DNA from: CAZNNH01 sp964574335
Lineage (GTDB): Bacteria > Acidobacteriota > Vicinamibacteria > Fen-336
Length of the DNA: 61,049 nucleotides
NCBI GenBank assembly: GCA_964574335.1
Contig: CAZNNH010000018.1
Location: 1-61,049 of the forward strand
Reading direction: 5' to 3'
A program made the position numbers and the translations under genes. Below, in pieces: positions 39,917 to 48,819 of the stretch. Under the pieces are notes generated by a model. The model ran no database searches. It saw only the letters and a list, made by a program, of their open reading frames with translations, and was not told the origin of the DNA. Numbering within the stretch: the first letter of the stretch is position 1; the number at the start of each line of letters is the position of its first letter.

Positions 39917-42319
39917 GTGCCGTCGCTCCGGAGCGCGTCTCGGGTCCTGCTTGCGCTGGCCCTCCACGGGTTGGCTCGCGAGGTCGACGCCGCCATCGGC
40001 CTGGCGCTCCACGCCACCGTGGCCTCCCCTGGGATGGCGTGGGCCCCCTTCTCGCTGCTCGAGCCGGGGGCGGGGCTTCGGCTGCTGATGTGGCTGGGGC
40101 TGGGGGCCCTGGCCTGGGTGGTCCTGGGCCTGCAGCGAGCCCGGAGCACACCCTCTTCCCTCGGCCCGGCACTGGCCGCCGAGGCCTCCACCTTCGACCC
40201 GCTCTACCTGCGTCCGGTGGTCACGCTGCTGGCGCTAGCCTCGCTCTGGGTTCATCCCACCTACCCCTACGGCTTCACGCTCCCGGTGGCCCTGACCCAG
40301 GACTGGGGCGTGGCCCAGGATGCCGTGGCCGTCGCCTGGCTCCTAGCGCTCCGCCTCCCGGCGCTCCGCCTCCCGGCGCCTCGGGCCCGCGAGGTCTTCT
40401 TCCTGAGCTTCCTCGTCTATGCCCTGCTCTCGCCGGAGTGGGCCCGGCACTGGCAAGGCCATCCGGGCAACGAGCCGAAGACGCTGCGGATGGCGGTGGC
40501 GGTCGGGCATGACCTGACGCTGGACGCCGAGGGTGTCTCGGCGGCGATGGAGGAGCTCGACCCGAGCCCCTTGGCGGAGGCGGTGCGCCGCTCGGGCGGC
40601 CGTCTGCTGGGCGAGTCGTGGCGGATGCTCCGGGCCCTCGCCCACGGCCCCTCCGCCGTGGGGAAGGATGCCATCCGGGCCCGCCGGATCACCCGCCAGA
40701 CCGTGCGCGGCAAGGACGGGGGGGTGTTCTACGTGCTGGCGCCCGGCCCCTCGATCCTGCTGGCCCCCGCCCTGCGCGTGGACCGTGCCCTGAACCGCAT
40801 CCTCGGTACCACCGGCCGGCTGGCGGTGACGCTCCTTCTCTGGAACGCGCTGGCGGCGGCGCTGGTGGCGGCCCTGTTCCGCTTCACCCGCAAGCTCACG
40901 GGTGGCCCCGGTCTCGCCGCCCTGGCCTGCGGCCTGGTCGCGCTCTCGCCCCCGTTCCTGTTCTACTTCTATCAGTTCTACCCGGAGATGCTGGGTGCGC
41001 TGGTGCTCACCTTGGTCTTCCACCGACTGGCGTTCTCCGGCTGGAGCACCGGCTCGCTCCTGGTCCAGGGGCTGCTGATCGCCAGCCTGCCGTGGCTGCA
41101 CCAGAAGTTCCTGCCGGTCTGGGCGGTGCTCACCCTCCAGGCCGGGGTGATGGCGGTGGAGCGGCTGGTGACGCTGCGGGCGTTGCTGGCCCTGCTGGTT
41201 CCCCAGGTCGTCACCGTGTACCTCACCGCGCTCTACAACTTCGCCATCACCGGGAGCGTGCGCCCGGACGCCCTGTTCCTGGCCTGGGGACCGGGGGGCG
41301 TGACCGGCGCCCGGGTGGGCGAGGGGCTGCTCGGCCTGCTGCTCGATGCCCGCTATGGGCTGCTCCCCTACGCCCCCGTCTACCTGCTGGCCGCCGCCGG
41401 CCTGGCGCTCGGGCTGCGGCGCGGCTCGCCGCTTCGCTTGGCGGTCCCGGCCGTCCTCACCTACTACGTGACGGTGGCCGCCGCCGACAACTGGAGCGGC
41501 GCGGTGTGCGCCCTGGGGCGGTACCTGATGCCGGCGGTGCCGTTCCTGGTTGCGCTCGCCGTGGTGGCCCTTCACCGCACCCGGTCGCGGCGCGGCGTGG
41601 CGGCTGTTGCCCTCACGCTGTCCGCCTTCTCCGCCCTGATCGCGATCTCGCTCTTCCAGGACCCGCACGCCGCCAACGACTGTGCCCGGCTGCTGGCCAG
41701 AAGCTCGATCGCGGATGGCCACGTCTACATCCCGGACCTGTTCTACCGCTCGCCCCGCTACGCCGCCCCAGGGCAGGCGGCGCGGGTCCTGGCCATCGGG
41801 TTTCTGGTCCTGGCGACGGGCCTGTTGCTGTGGCGGGCCGCGGTGGGGAAGGCCGGGCGCTCGGTCCCCCGATCGGCGATCGGCCTTCTGGTGGTTCCCT
41901 TGCTGCTGGCATGGCCGCTGGAGCACTGGCCGTCACCCCGTCGAGGGCCGCACCTGGAGCCGGGCCTGGCGATCGACCCGGCCACCACCCTATGGGTGAG
42001 ACGCGGCGCGCGGGTGGAGGACGGCACGCTGCGCGCCACACGGGGAAGGCTGGAGCTGCTGGTGCGCTCCCGGGAGCCGCTTCTCGCCCTGCGGCTCGAC
42101 GTCTGGGGCGATGGCTGGCTTGGCCTGCCCGGCGGGCGGCGTCTCGCCGTCAAGCCACGGGGTACCCGGATGGATCTGCCCCTCGACCGGCGGGTGAAGC
42201 TCTCCGACCCGGGAGGCGGGGAAGAGGGCTTCTACTGGCTCCACCTGAGGGTCGAGACGCCCGGCTACGTCTGGCTGCGAGGCGTCGCCGGGGTGCACGA
42301 AGGGAACATTCACCCGTGA
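39917..42319 (+). CDS. GT-C-like membrane protein, paralog of the 5241-7799 protein
   Basis: About 800 residues if started at GTG 39917; other starts are possible because no clear ribosome site exists. Many membrane spans in the first two thirds are followed by a beta-rich C-terminal domain (LVRSREPLLALRLDVWGDGW, GFYWLHLRVETPGYVWLR). It shares with the paralog the loop motif, here HPGNEPKTLRMAVAVGHDLT, the SLPWLHQKFLPVWAVLTL helix, LLLDARYGLLPYAPVYLL and AVCALGRYLMPAVPF. The acidic Asp-Glu pair of the loop has become Asn-Glu, so catalysis may be changed or lost. A perfect 15-base tandem duplication lies at 40346-40375. It is divergent from the PilZ gene. Confidence 0.7.
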   Translation: MPSLRSASRVLLALALHGLAREVDAAIGLALHATVASPGMAWAPFSLLEPGAGLRLLMWLGLGALAWVVLGLQRARSTPSSLGPALAAEASTFDPLYLRPVVTLLALASLWVHPTYPYGFTLPVALTQDWGVAQDAVAVAWLLALRLPALRLPAPRAREVFFLSFLVYALLSPEWARHWQGHPGNEPKTLRMAVAVGHDLTLDAEGVSAAMEELDPSPLAEAVRRSGGRLLGESWRMLRALAHGPSAVGKDAIRARRITRQTVRGKDGGVFYVLAPGPSILLAPALRVDRALNRILGTTGRLAVTLLLWNALAAALVAALFRFTRKLTGGPGLAALACGLVALSPPFLFYFYQFYPEMLGALVLTLVFHRLAFSGWSTGSLLVQGLLIASLPWLHQKFLPVWAVLTLQAGVMAVERLVTLRALLALLVPQVVTVYLTALYNFAITGSVRPDALFLAWGPGGVTGARVGEGLLGLLLDARYGLLPYAPVYLLAAAGLALGLRRGSPLRLAVPAVLTYYVTVAAADNWSGAVCALGRYLMPAVPFLVALAVVALHRTRSRRGVAAVALTLSAFSALIAISLFQDPHAANDCARLLARSSIADGHVYIPDLFYRSPRYAAPGQAARVLAIGFLVLATGLLLWRAAVGKAGRSVPRSAIGLLVVPLLLAWPLEHWPSPRRGPHLEPGLAIDPATTLWVRRGARVEDGTLRATRGRLELLVRSREPLLALRLDVWGDGWLGLPGGRRLAVKPRGTRMDLPLDRRVKLSDPGGGEEGFYWLHLRVETPGYVWLRGVAGVHEGNIHP

Positions 42320-42328
42320 CGGTTCGTT

Positions 42329-43261
42329 GTGGCTAACGTGAGCGCCCTGGTCGAGTTCCACGACCTCTCGGTTGCGTACGGGCCGGTCGAGGCGCTCTCC
42401 GGCATCTCGGGGGTCCTTCCCGCCGGCCCCACCGGCCTGCTCGGACCCAACGGGGCGGGCAAGACCACGCTGCTCAAGACCCTGCTCGGATTCCTGAGCC
42501 CAACCCGAGGGACGCTACTGGCCTTCGGCCTGGACCCGAAGCGAGAGCCGCTGGAGGTCAGGCGGCGGGTGGGCTACATGCCGGAGGTGGACTGCCACAT
42601 CTCGGACATGACCGGCTCGGAGTTCGTGGCCTTCGCCGGCGAGCTGTCGGGCCTGCCCCGGCCCGAAGCGATCAGCCGGGGTCACGAGGTCCTGTACTAC
42701 GTCGGCCTGGGCGAGGCGCGCTACCGCAAGCTCGAGACCTACTCGACCGGCATGAAGCAGCGCGCCAAGCTGGCCCAGGCGCTGGTCCACGACCCGGACC
42801 TGCTGCTGCTCGACGAGCCCACCAACGGGCTCGACCCCAAGGGCCGCGAGGAGATGCTGGCCCTCATCCACGACATCGCCACCCGGCGCAAGATGAGCCT
42901 GATCCTCTGCTCCCACCTGCTGCACGACGTGGAGCGGGTCTGCGAGCAGGTGGTGGTGCTGAGCCAGGGTCGGCTGGCCGCCGCCGGCGCCATCGCCGAG
43001 CTGACCGGACCCCGGCGCAGCGTCTACGACGTGCGCGTCAAGGGAGAGGCCACCGCCTTCCTGACCGACATCAAGGACCAGGGCGCCGACTGGCGGGAGG
43101 CCGAGGACGGCTACCGGCTGCTGCTGGCCGAAGGCCAGGGGCCGGAGCTGATCTTTCGCACCGCCCGGGAGTGCGGCGTCCAGGTGCGCCACCTTCGCCC
43201 CGGCTCCGAAAGCCTGGAGGACGTCTTCCTGAAGGCGCTCGGCCACGAGGTGCGGGAATGA
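42329..43261 (+). CDS. ABC transporter ATP-binding protein
   Basis: 310 residues from GTG 42329 (GTG 42338 is an alternative three codons on). Walker A is LLGPNGAGKTTLLKTLLG, the signature is YSTGMKQRAKLAQALV, Walker B is LLLLDEPTNGLDPKG, followed by the H-loop in ILCSHLLHDVERV. A C-terminal domain of about 80 residues is typical of ABC-2 type exporters. It is the first gene of a four-gene set of two ATPase/permease pairs, of which the next starts 28 bases downstream. Confidence 0.94.
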   Translation: MANVSALVEFHDLSVAYGPVEALSGISGVLPAGPTGLLGPNGAGKTTLLKTLLGFLSPTRGTLLAFGLDPKREPLEVRRRVGYMPEVDCHISDMTGSEFVAFAGELSGLPRPEAISRGHEVLYYVGLGEARYRKLETYSTGMKQRAKLAQALVHDPDLLLLDEPTNGLDPKGREEMLALIHDIATRRKMSLILCSHLLHDVERVCEQVVVLSQGRLAAAGAIAELTGPRRSVYDVRVKGEATAFLTDIKDQGADWREAEDGYRLLLAEGQGPELIFRTARECGVQVRHLRPGSESLEDVFLKALGHEVRE

Positions 43262-43288
43262 CGACTCGGCCGGCGGGGAGAAGGTAGC

Positions 43289-44134
43289 GTGCCCATCTAC
43301 GACCAGGGCTACCGCCGCTACCAGGCGCGGGGACCGCTGCGGCGGATCCGCTTCTGGCCGATCACCCGCGAGGCGCTGCGGATGCTGCTGGCGCGGCGCG
43401 CCTTCCTCATGCTGCTGGTCGGCTGCTGGCTCCACCTGGTGGTGCGGGTGATCCAGATCTACATCGTCACCCGTTTCCCGGAGGCGAGCCGGGTGCTCCC
43501 CATCGACGGCCGGCTGTTCGGGGAGTTCCTGAACATCCAGCTCGGCTTCGGCATCATCCTCTCGATCTTCGGCGGCGCCGGCCTGATCGCCAACGACCTC
43601 AGGACCGGAGCGATCCTGGTCTACCTCTCGCGCCCGCTCTCCCGCCGCGACTACGTGATCGGCAAGCTGAGCGTGCTGCTGGCCCTCAACCTCTCGGTGA
43701 CCCTGGTGCCGGCGCTTTGCCTCTACTCGGTGGGCCTGGCCCTGGCGCCGGGCCAGTACGCCCAGTGGAAGCTTCTCTGGATCGGCCCCGCGATCCTGCT
43801 CTATGGCACGTTGCAGTCGCTGGTCGTGAGCCTGATCGCGCTGGCCGTCTCCGCCCTCTCGAAGAGCGCCCGGATCGCCGGCATCGCCTTCTTCGGCCTG
43901 CTCACCGCCCTCGACATCGCCCACAACGTGCTGCGGGCGATGCTGCGCCAGCCGGCCACCGCCCTGGTCTCGGTGATGTCCGACCTTCGGGTGCTCGGCA
44001 ACGCCCTGTTCGGGATCAAGGACTCCGCCCTCTCCGTCCACTGGGGGCTGGCCGCGCTGGTCCTGACCATGGTCTCGCTGGGCTGCCTGGCGGTGCTGCG
44101 CGCCCGCGTCCGCGCGGTGGAGATCGTTCGGTGA
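43289..44134 (+). CDS. ABC-2 type transporter permease
   Basis: 281 residues from GTG 43289, with GGGGAGAAGG upstream. It begins MPIYDQGYRRYQARGPLRRI, a sequence common at the start of ABC-2 permeases of this type, and has six hydrophobic segments including AFLMLLVGCWLHLVVRVIQI and FGIILSIFGGAGLIANDLRT. The conserved cytoplasmic RTGAILVYLSRPLSRRDYV lies after the second helix. It forms the membrane half of the exporter with the upstream ATPase. Its stop overlaps the next GTG. Confidence 0.88.
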   Translation: MPIYDQGYRRYQARGPLRRIRFWPITREALRMLLARRAFLMLLVGCWLHLVVRVIQIYIVTRFPEASRVLPIDGRLFGEFLNIQLGFGIILSIFGGAGLIANDLRTGAILVYLSRPLSRRDYVIGKLSVLLALNLSVTLVPALCLYSVGLALAPGQYAQWKLLWIGPAILLYGTLQSLVVSLIALAVSALSKSARIAGIAFFGLLTALDIAHNVLRAMLRQPATALVSVMSDLRVLGNALFGIKDSALSVHWGLAALVLTMVSLGCLAVLRARVRAVEIVR

Positions 44135-45054
44135 GCGCCCCCACCCTCGAGTACGTGCGCACCTCGCGGTGGTACGGCCCGGTGATCGCCCTCAACGACG
44201 TCACCATCAACGTCGGCCCCGGGGTGACCGGCCTGCTTGGACCCAACGGCGCCGGCAAGTCCACCTTCCTGAAGCTGGCTGCCGGGCAGATGGCGCCCAA
44301 CCAGGGCGAGGTGCGGATCCTCGGGCGCCCCGCCTGGGGCTCGCCCGAGGTCTTCCACCAGGTGGGGCTGTGCCCGGAGACCGACGCCTTCTGGGAGCGG
44401 CTGACCGGCGAGCAGTTCCTGACCTCGCTGCTGCGGCTGTCCGGCTTCGACGAGGCCGAGTGTCGGCGTCGGGCCGAGGCCGCCCTCGAGACCGTGGACC
44501 TGGTCGCCGCCCGGCACCGCAAGGTGGGCGGCTACAGCCGGGGGATGCGCCAGCGCATCAAGATGGCCCAGGCGCTGGCCCACGAGCCCCAGGTGCTGCT
44601 GCTCGACGAGCCGGTGACCGGGATGGACCCGGTCAACCGGCGCCGGGTGATCGACCTGGTCAAGGGCCTCGGCCGTGAGGGGAAGACCGTGATCGTCTCG
44701 AGCCACATCCTGCACGAGGTCGAGGCGATGACCCGCAAGGTGCTGCTGATCCACAACGGCCGCATCCTGGCCGAGGGCGACGTGCGCGAGATCCGCGACC
44801 TGCTGGACGAGCACCCCCACACCGTCTCGCTGCGCGCCCGCGACCCCCGCCGCCTGGCCCAGGCGGTGGTGGCCGCCCCCGACGTGCTGACCCTGAGCTT
44901 CGGGGCCGAGGGCGAGTGGGTGACCATTCAGACCGCCCGTCCCGAGACCTTCTACGCCGCCCTCCACGAGGTGGCGATCGAGGCCGGCGTCACCGAGATG
45001 TACTCGCCGGACGAGAACCTGGAGTCGGTCTTCCGCTACCTGGTGAACCGATGA
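44131..45054 (+). CDS. ABC transporter ATP-binding protein
   Basis: 307 residues from GTG 44131, overlapping the previous stop. Walker A LLGPNGAGKSTFLKLAAG, signature GYSRGMRQRIKMAQAL, Walker B VLLLDEPVTGMDPVNR, H-loop VSSHILHEVEAM, and a C-terminal domain ending in YSPDENLESVFRYLV. It is the second ATPase of the cluster, about half identical by eye to the first in its core. It couples to the permease that overlaps its stop. Confidence 0.94.
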   Translation: MSAPTLEYVRTSRWYGPVIALNDVTINVGPGVTGLLGPNGAGKSTFLKLAAGQMAPNQGEVRILGRPAWGSPEVFHQVGLCPETDAFWERLTGEQFLTSLLRLSGFDEAECRRRAEAALETVDLVAARHRKVGGYSRGMRQRIKMAQALAHEPQVLLLDEPVTGMDPVNRRRVIDLVKGLGREGKTVIVSSHILHEVEAMTRKVLLIHNGRILAEGDVREIRDLLDEHPHTVSLRARDPRRLAQAVVAAPDVLTLSFGAEGEWVTIQTARPETFYAALHEVAIEAGVTEMYSPDENLESVFRYLVNR

Positions 45055-45881
45055 GCGCTGCCCCCTCTCGCGACACCTCGTTGCCCCTGCCGTTCTGGCA
45101 GGCGGCGCGGGGCGTCTTCGACCTCTCGCTCGACGGGATGGTGTGGAGCCGGCGGAGCTTGATGATGGCGCTGCTCCTGGGGCTGCCGCTGCTTTTCGCC
45201 CTGCTCTACAGAGGGATCCTGATGAGCGGCCTCCCCAGCCACCTCCACGCCATCGGCGGCTACGACCTCTACGGGTTGCTGGTGGCCTTCTACTACGTGC
45301 GCAACGTGCTGCCGCTGGTGGCCCTCTTCTACGCCACCTCTCTGATCGCCGACGAGGTCGAGGGGCGCACCATCACCTATCTCCTGACCCGGCCCCTGAC
45401 GCGGGGCTCGATCCTGGTGGGCAAGTTCGGCGCCTACCTGGCTACCACCTTGACCCTCACCTTGCCGCCGCTGCTGGTGACCTTCTTCGTGCTGGCCGGC
45501 GACGGGGGGATCCGCGGGCTGGCGGCGCGGGTCCCCGACCTGCTGCGGGACATGGGGGTCTCGGCCCTCACCCTGCTCGCCTACGGCGCGCTGTTCACGC
45601 TGATGGGGGTGCTGCTGCGCCGGCCGGTGATCCCGGGGCTGCTTTTCCTCTTCATCTGGGAGCTGGTCGCCAACCTGCCCGGCTACATGCCCCGCTTCAC
45701 GCTCACCGCCTACCTCCGGTCGCTCTTGGGGCACCGTCCGCCCTCCGAGGGGTTCGCCGAGATCTTCGGCCAGAAGCTCCCGGCCCTGCTCTGCCTGGAG
45801 ACGCTGAGCGTCGTCGTGGTGGTGCTGCTGGCCGCCGCCGCCTGGGTTTTCTCGGCCCGCGAGTACGTCCTCGAGCAATGA
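45051..45881 (+). CDS. ABC-2 type transporter permease
   Basis: 276 residues from ATG 45051 (ATGA overlap with the ATPase stop). Six hydrophobic segments, including LMMALLLGLPLLFALLYRGI, VLPLVALFYATSLIADEVEG and GLLFLFIWELVANLPGYM. The cytoplasmic ADEVEGRTITYLLTRPLTRG is the standard ABC-2 permease motif and corresponds to the RTGAILVYLSRPLSR segment in the first permease. It completes the second ATPase/permease module. Both modules together may be one heteromeric exporter. Confidence 0.9.
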   Translation: MSAAPSRDTSLPLPFWQAARGVFDLSLDGMVWSRRSLMMALLLGLPLLFALLYRGILMSGLPSHLHAIGGYDLYGLLVAFYYVRNVLPLVALFYATSLIADEVEGRTITYLLTRPLTRGSILVGKFGAYLATTLTLTLPPLLVTFFVLAGDGGIRGLAARVPDLLRDMGVSALTLLAYGALFTLMGVLLRRPVIPGLLFLFIWELVANLPGYMPRFTLTAYLRSLLGHRPPSEGFAEIFGQKLPALLCLETLSVVVVVLLAAAAWVFSAREYVLEQ

Positions 45882-45891
45882 GGCGCGTCTG

Positions 45892-46833
45892 ATGCGTGGC
45901 CGGCAGCTCGTGGTGGCCGCCTTCGTGGTGGTGGCGATCGGCCTGGTGGTCGCCCTCGCCCTGCTGCTGCTGGCGCCGGGAGGACAGGGGCTGGGCCCGC
46001 TTCCGGTCCAGGCGATGGTCTTTCCCAAGGACACTGGCCTGCTGATCGGGCTCGACGTGAAGCGGCTCTCGGCGAGCCCGCTCTTCGCCCAGCTTTCGGC
46101 GCGGGTGCCTCACCTGGCTGCTCTCGGGTCCGCCACCGGCCTCGACGTGGCGCAAGACCTCGACCAGGTCTTCGTGGCCGGGCGGGCTGGGGCCGGCGGC
46201 TACGAGCTGGTGCTGCTGGCGCGCGGGCGCTTCGCGGCGCCCGCGCTGTCGGAGACCCTCGAAGCCAAGGGGGCACGCGGGCTCGACATCGGCGGCTCGC
46301 GCGCCTTCGAGCTGAAGGCGGGTGAGACGACGCTGACGCTGGCCTTCCTGGACGACCACACCCTGGTGGCCGGCCCCCGCACGGTCGTCGAGCCGACGCT
46401 TCAGGCCCATGAGGCCGGGGCCCGCCCCTTGGCCGAGCGCCCGGAGCTTCGCCGCGCGCTCCAGCGGGTGACGCCGGCGGCGGCGGCCTGGGTCGTCGCC
46501 GGGCCGGGCCTGCTCTCGACGCTCCCCGCTCGGCTGCCCAGCGTGGGCGCCGGGATGCCAGGGCTGGAGCTGCCTGCGCTGCGTGGGCTGGCGGTGAGCG
46601 GCGACCTCGAGCCCATGGTCTCGGTGCGGGTGGTGGCGGTGGCGGCCGACCCGAGCGGGGCCCAGCGCCTGGCGGACACCGCCCGCGGTCTCAGCGCGCT
46701 CTTGACGCTGCGGCCCGAGCTACGGGAGCTGGGTGTGGCGATCAGCGTGACCACCGACGCCGACGAGGTCCACCTCGACCTGCGCCTCCCTCCCGAACAG
46801 CTCGCCAAGCTCTCGGCCGCAGCGGCCCGCTGA
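45892..46833 (+). CDS. Membrane-anchored envelope protein of unknown function
   Basis: 313 residues. A single N-terminal helix (LVVAAFVVVAIGLVVALALL) precedes a periplasmic domain with segments PVQAMVFPKDTGLLIGLDVK, DLDQVFVAGRAGAGGYELVL and FLDDHTLVAGPRTVVEPTLQ, a pattern also seen in proteins that measure or model membrane-anchored inhibitors, but I recognise no named family. It begins ten bases after the second permease stop and likely belongs to the same operon as a periplasmic component. Confidence 0.65.
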   Translation: MRGRQLVVAAFVVVAIGLVVALALLLLAPGGQGLGPLPVQAMVFPKDTGLLIGLDVKRLSASPLFAQLSARVPHLAALGSATGLDVAQDLDQVFVAGRAGAGGYELVLLARGRFAAPALSETLEAKGARGLDIGGSRAFELKAGETTLTLAFLDDHTLVAGPRTVVEPTLQAHEAGARPLAERPELRRALQRVTPAAAAWVVAGPGLLSTLPARLPSVGAGMPGLELPALRGLAVSGDLEPMVSVRVVAVAADPSGAQRLADTARGLSALLTLRPELRELGVAISVTTDADEVHLDLRLPPEQLAKLSAAAAR

Positions 46834-46889
46834 GGGCGCGTCGGTCGCGGTCCGCCGGGCGCTATACTCCACCCAGGAGGCCACGCCCG

Positions 46890-47480
46890 ATGCGCTACAC
46901 GACCACTGGTCTTGCGTTGCTGGCAGCCCTGTCGTCGTGGGTCGCGTTCTCCCAGGACGTGGCGCCGCCCCTCGACATCGGGGGGCGCGGCGACGACAAG
47001 ATCGAGTACGACGAGCACTGGGACTTCAGCGGCGTCAAGAGCTATGCCTGGCTGCCGTCGCCCGACCGCGCCGAGAACCTGGCCAACCACCTGCGGATCA
47101 GCCGCGCCATCGAGCGTGGGCTGAAGGCCTGCGGGCTGGTCCCCAACACCGAAGGGAAGCCCGACGTGTTCGTCCGCTACGTCCTGGGGACCACCACCAA
47201 GCTGAAGGGCCGCAGCTACCAGACCGACTCCAATTGGCAGCCGGATGACCGGCGTACCGTGGTCGAGTTTGACGTCGGCAAGTCGATGGTCAGGGAAGGT
47301 GAGCTGGCGATCGAGCTGCTCGACCGCGAGACCCGGTCGGTGATCTGGCGCGCGGTGGGGAAGGAGCCGGTGGCCCGAGCGGACAAAGTGGAGGAGCAGA
47401 TCAACGAGGTGGTGGCTCGCCTGCTCGCCGAGTTCCCGCCCGGCGCCAAGCACGAGACGGCCGGCCCGCCCGGCCCCTGA
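46890..47480 (+). CDS. DUF4136 family exported protein
   Basis: 196 residues. A signal peptide (MRYTTTGLALLAALSSWVAF) leads to a DUF4136 domain: DEHWDFSGVKSYAWLPSPDR near the start, ISRAIERGLKACGLVPNTEG, PDVFVRYVLGTTTKL and a final LAIELLDRETRSVIWRAVGK. Most family members are lipoproteins; this one lacks a lipobox Cys, so it is probably soluble in the periplasm. AGGAGG precedes the ATG and a TATACT at 46863-46868 may be its -10. Confidence 0.88.
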   Translation: MRYTTTGLALLAALSSWVAFSQDVAPPLDIGGRGDDKIEYDEHWDFSGVKSYAWLPSPDRAENLANHLRISRAIERGLKACGLVPNTEGKPDVFVRYVLGTTTKLKGRSYQTDSNWQPDDRRTVVEFDVGKSMVREGELAIELLDRETRSVIWRAVGKEPVARADKVEEQINEVVARLLAEFPPGAKHETAGPPGP

Positions 47481-47501
47481 CCGAGGCCGATCCTCGCCGT
47501 C

Positions 47502-48170
47502 GTGCGTACCCTGATCGTCTTCCTCAAGAGCCCGGAGCCTGGCGCCGTCAAGACACGCCTCGTTCCCCTGCTCGGGGCGCAGCGGGCGGCCGACCTCTAC
47601 CGCCTGCTGGCCGAGGCCGGGGTGCGCGCCACCACGCCCACTGCCGGCGACTACCAGCGCCTCTTCTTCTTCACGCCCGAGGCGGCACGGGACAGAGTAG
47701 CCCGGTGGCTCCCGGGAGAGACCCTGGTCCCGCAATCGGCAGGCGATGTCGGCGCCCGGATGTCGTCGGCTTTCGAGGAGGCCTTCGCGCGTGGCGCCGG
47801 GCGGGTGGCCCTGGTCGGCAGCGACGTGCCCTGGGTCACCCGCCAGCACGTCGTGGAGGCCTTCGACGCCCTCGACACCCATGACGTGGCGATCGGCCCG
47901 GCCCTCGACGGCGGCTACTACCTGCTGGCGCTGCCGAGGCCGAGGCCCGAGCTGTTCGAGGGGGTCGCCTGGAGCACGGCCGGCGTGCTGGAGACGACGC
48001 TCGACAAGGCCGATACGCTGGGGCTCTCGGTCCACCAGTTGACGCCGCTGCCCGACATCGACACGCCGGACGACCTGCGGCGGGAGTGGGGCCGTCTCGC
48101 GCCCCTGCTGGCGGGCAGCGCAGTGGGGGGCGAGCTCGCCCGCCTGCTCGCTTCGCCACGGTCATCCTGA
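47502..48170 (+). CDS. TIGR04282-family (DUF2064) glycosyltransferase-like protein
   Basis: 222 residues from GTG 47502. The family start is LIVFLKSPEPGAVKTRLVPL, followed by LFFFTPEAARDRVARWLPGE, then VALVGSDVPWVTRQHVVEAF and IGPALDGGYYLLAL, which provide the nucleotide-sugar-type binding and Asp motif of GT-A like folds. Members are annotated for arsenosugar biosynthesis, but no arsenosugar partner gene is visible here, so the substrate is open. It starts 21 bases after the DUF4136 gene. Confidence 0.88.
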   Translation: MRTLIVFLKSPEPGAVKTRLVPLLGAQRAADLYRLLAEAGVRATTPTAGDYQRLFFFTPEAARDRVARWLPGETLVPQSAGDVGARMSSAFEEAFARGAGRVALVGSDVPWVTRQHVVEAFDALDTHDVAIGPALDGGYYLLALPRPRPELFEGVAWSTAGVLETTLDKADTLGLSVHQLTPLPDIDTPDDLRREWGRLAPLLAGSAVGGELARLLASPRSS

Positions 48171-48205
48171 GTGCTTTTTCGAAGCTGGACCCCGGAAGGA
48201 TCTGG

Positions 48206-48814
48206 ATGCCCAGGGTTCCGGGTGGCGGTGGTATTCTCGCGGCAACCGTGACGCCACTGGCCTTTCTCGCCGCCGCGCTGCTGCCGATCCCTCTGTCGCC
48301 CGGGACCTGGTGGGAGTACCGCGAGACCTACACGGAGCGGATCGGTGCCATCGACTCGAGCCAGGACGACATCACCCGCTTCGCGGTCGGAGGCAAGCCG
48401 TCGGCCCCCTTCATCGTCCAGAGCGGCGGGGCCGATCCCGTCTCCGGTCCCGCCCGGTGGGGCGAGAGCTGGATCAGCCTGGCGCCGTGGACCGGCGAAG
48501 ATCGGCTGCCGCTGCCGCTGGAGCCGGGGCGGGTGGGTCCGCCGCCGGCCCCCGGGCTCGAGGCTTGGGTCGTCGAAGGCATCGAGCCGGTCGACGTCCC
48601 CGCCGGCCACTTCGAGGCGCTCCGCTGCGCCCTGCGCACATGGCGACTCCACTCGGTGCTGTGGATCGCCCCGAACGTGGGTGTGGTCCGAGAGCAGCAC
48701 GGGCAGCCGGGGCGGCGCCCGGAGATCGAGCGGGTGCTGCTACGCTGGTCGGGGGCTCCGGCGGGCGCCGGGTCCCGAACGCCGCGAAACAATGCCGGCC
48801 CAGGAGAGGAGTGA
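48206..48814 (+). CDS. Probable exported protein of unknown function
   Basis: About 202 residues from ATG 48206, which has AAGGA at fair spacing; GTG 48248, with a TATTCT ten bases upstream, is an alternative that would be nearly leaderless. The N-terminus has a hydrophobic signal-like segment (PLAFLAAALLPIPLSPG). The mature part is beta-rich with GTWWEYRETYTERIGAID and a late VDVPAGHFEALRCALRTWRL, a pattern shared with small beta-barrel-like exported domains. The C-terminal 25 residues are low complexity. No function is assigned. It lies between the glycosyltransferase and DinB genes. Confidence 0.65.
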   Translation: MPRVPGGGGILAATVTPLAFLAAALLPIPLSPGTWWEYRETYTERIGAIDSSQDDITRFAVGGKPSAPFIVQSGGADPVSGPARWGESWISLAPWTGEDRLPLPLEPGRVGPPPAPGLEAWVVEGIEPVDVPAGHFEALRCALRTWRLHSVLWIAPNVGVVREQHGQPGRRPEIERVLLRWSGAPAGAGSRTPRNNAGPGEE

Positions 48815-48819
48815 GACCG

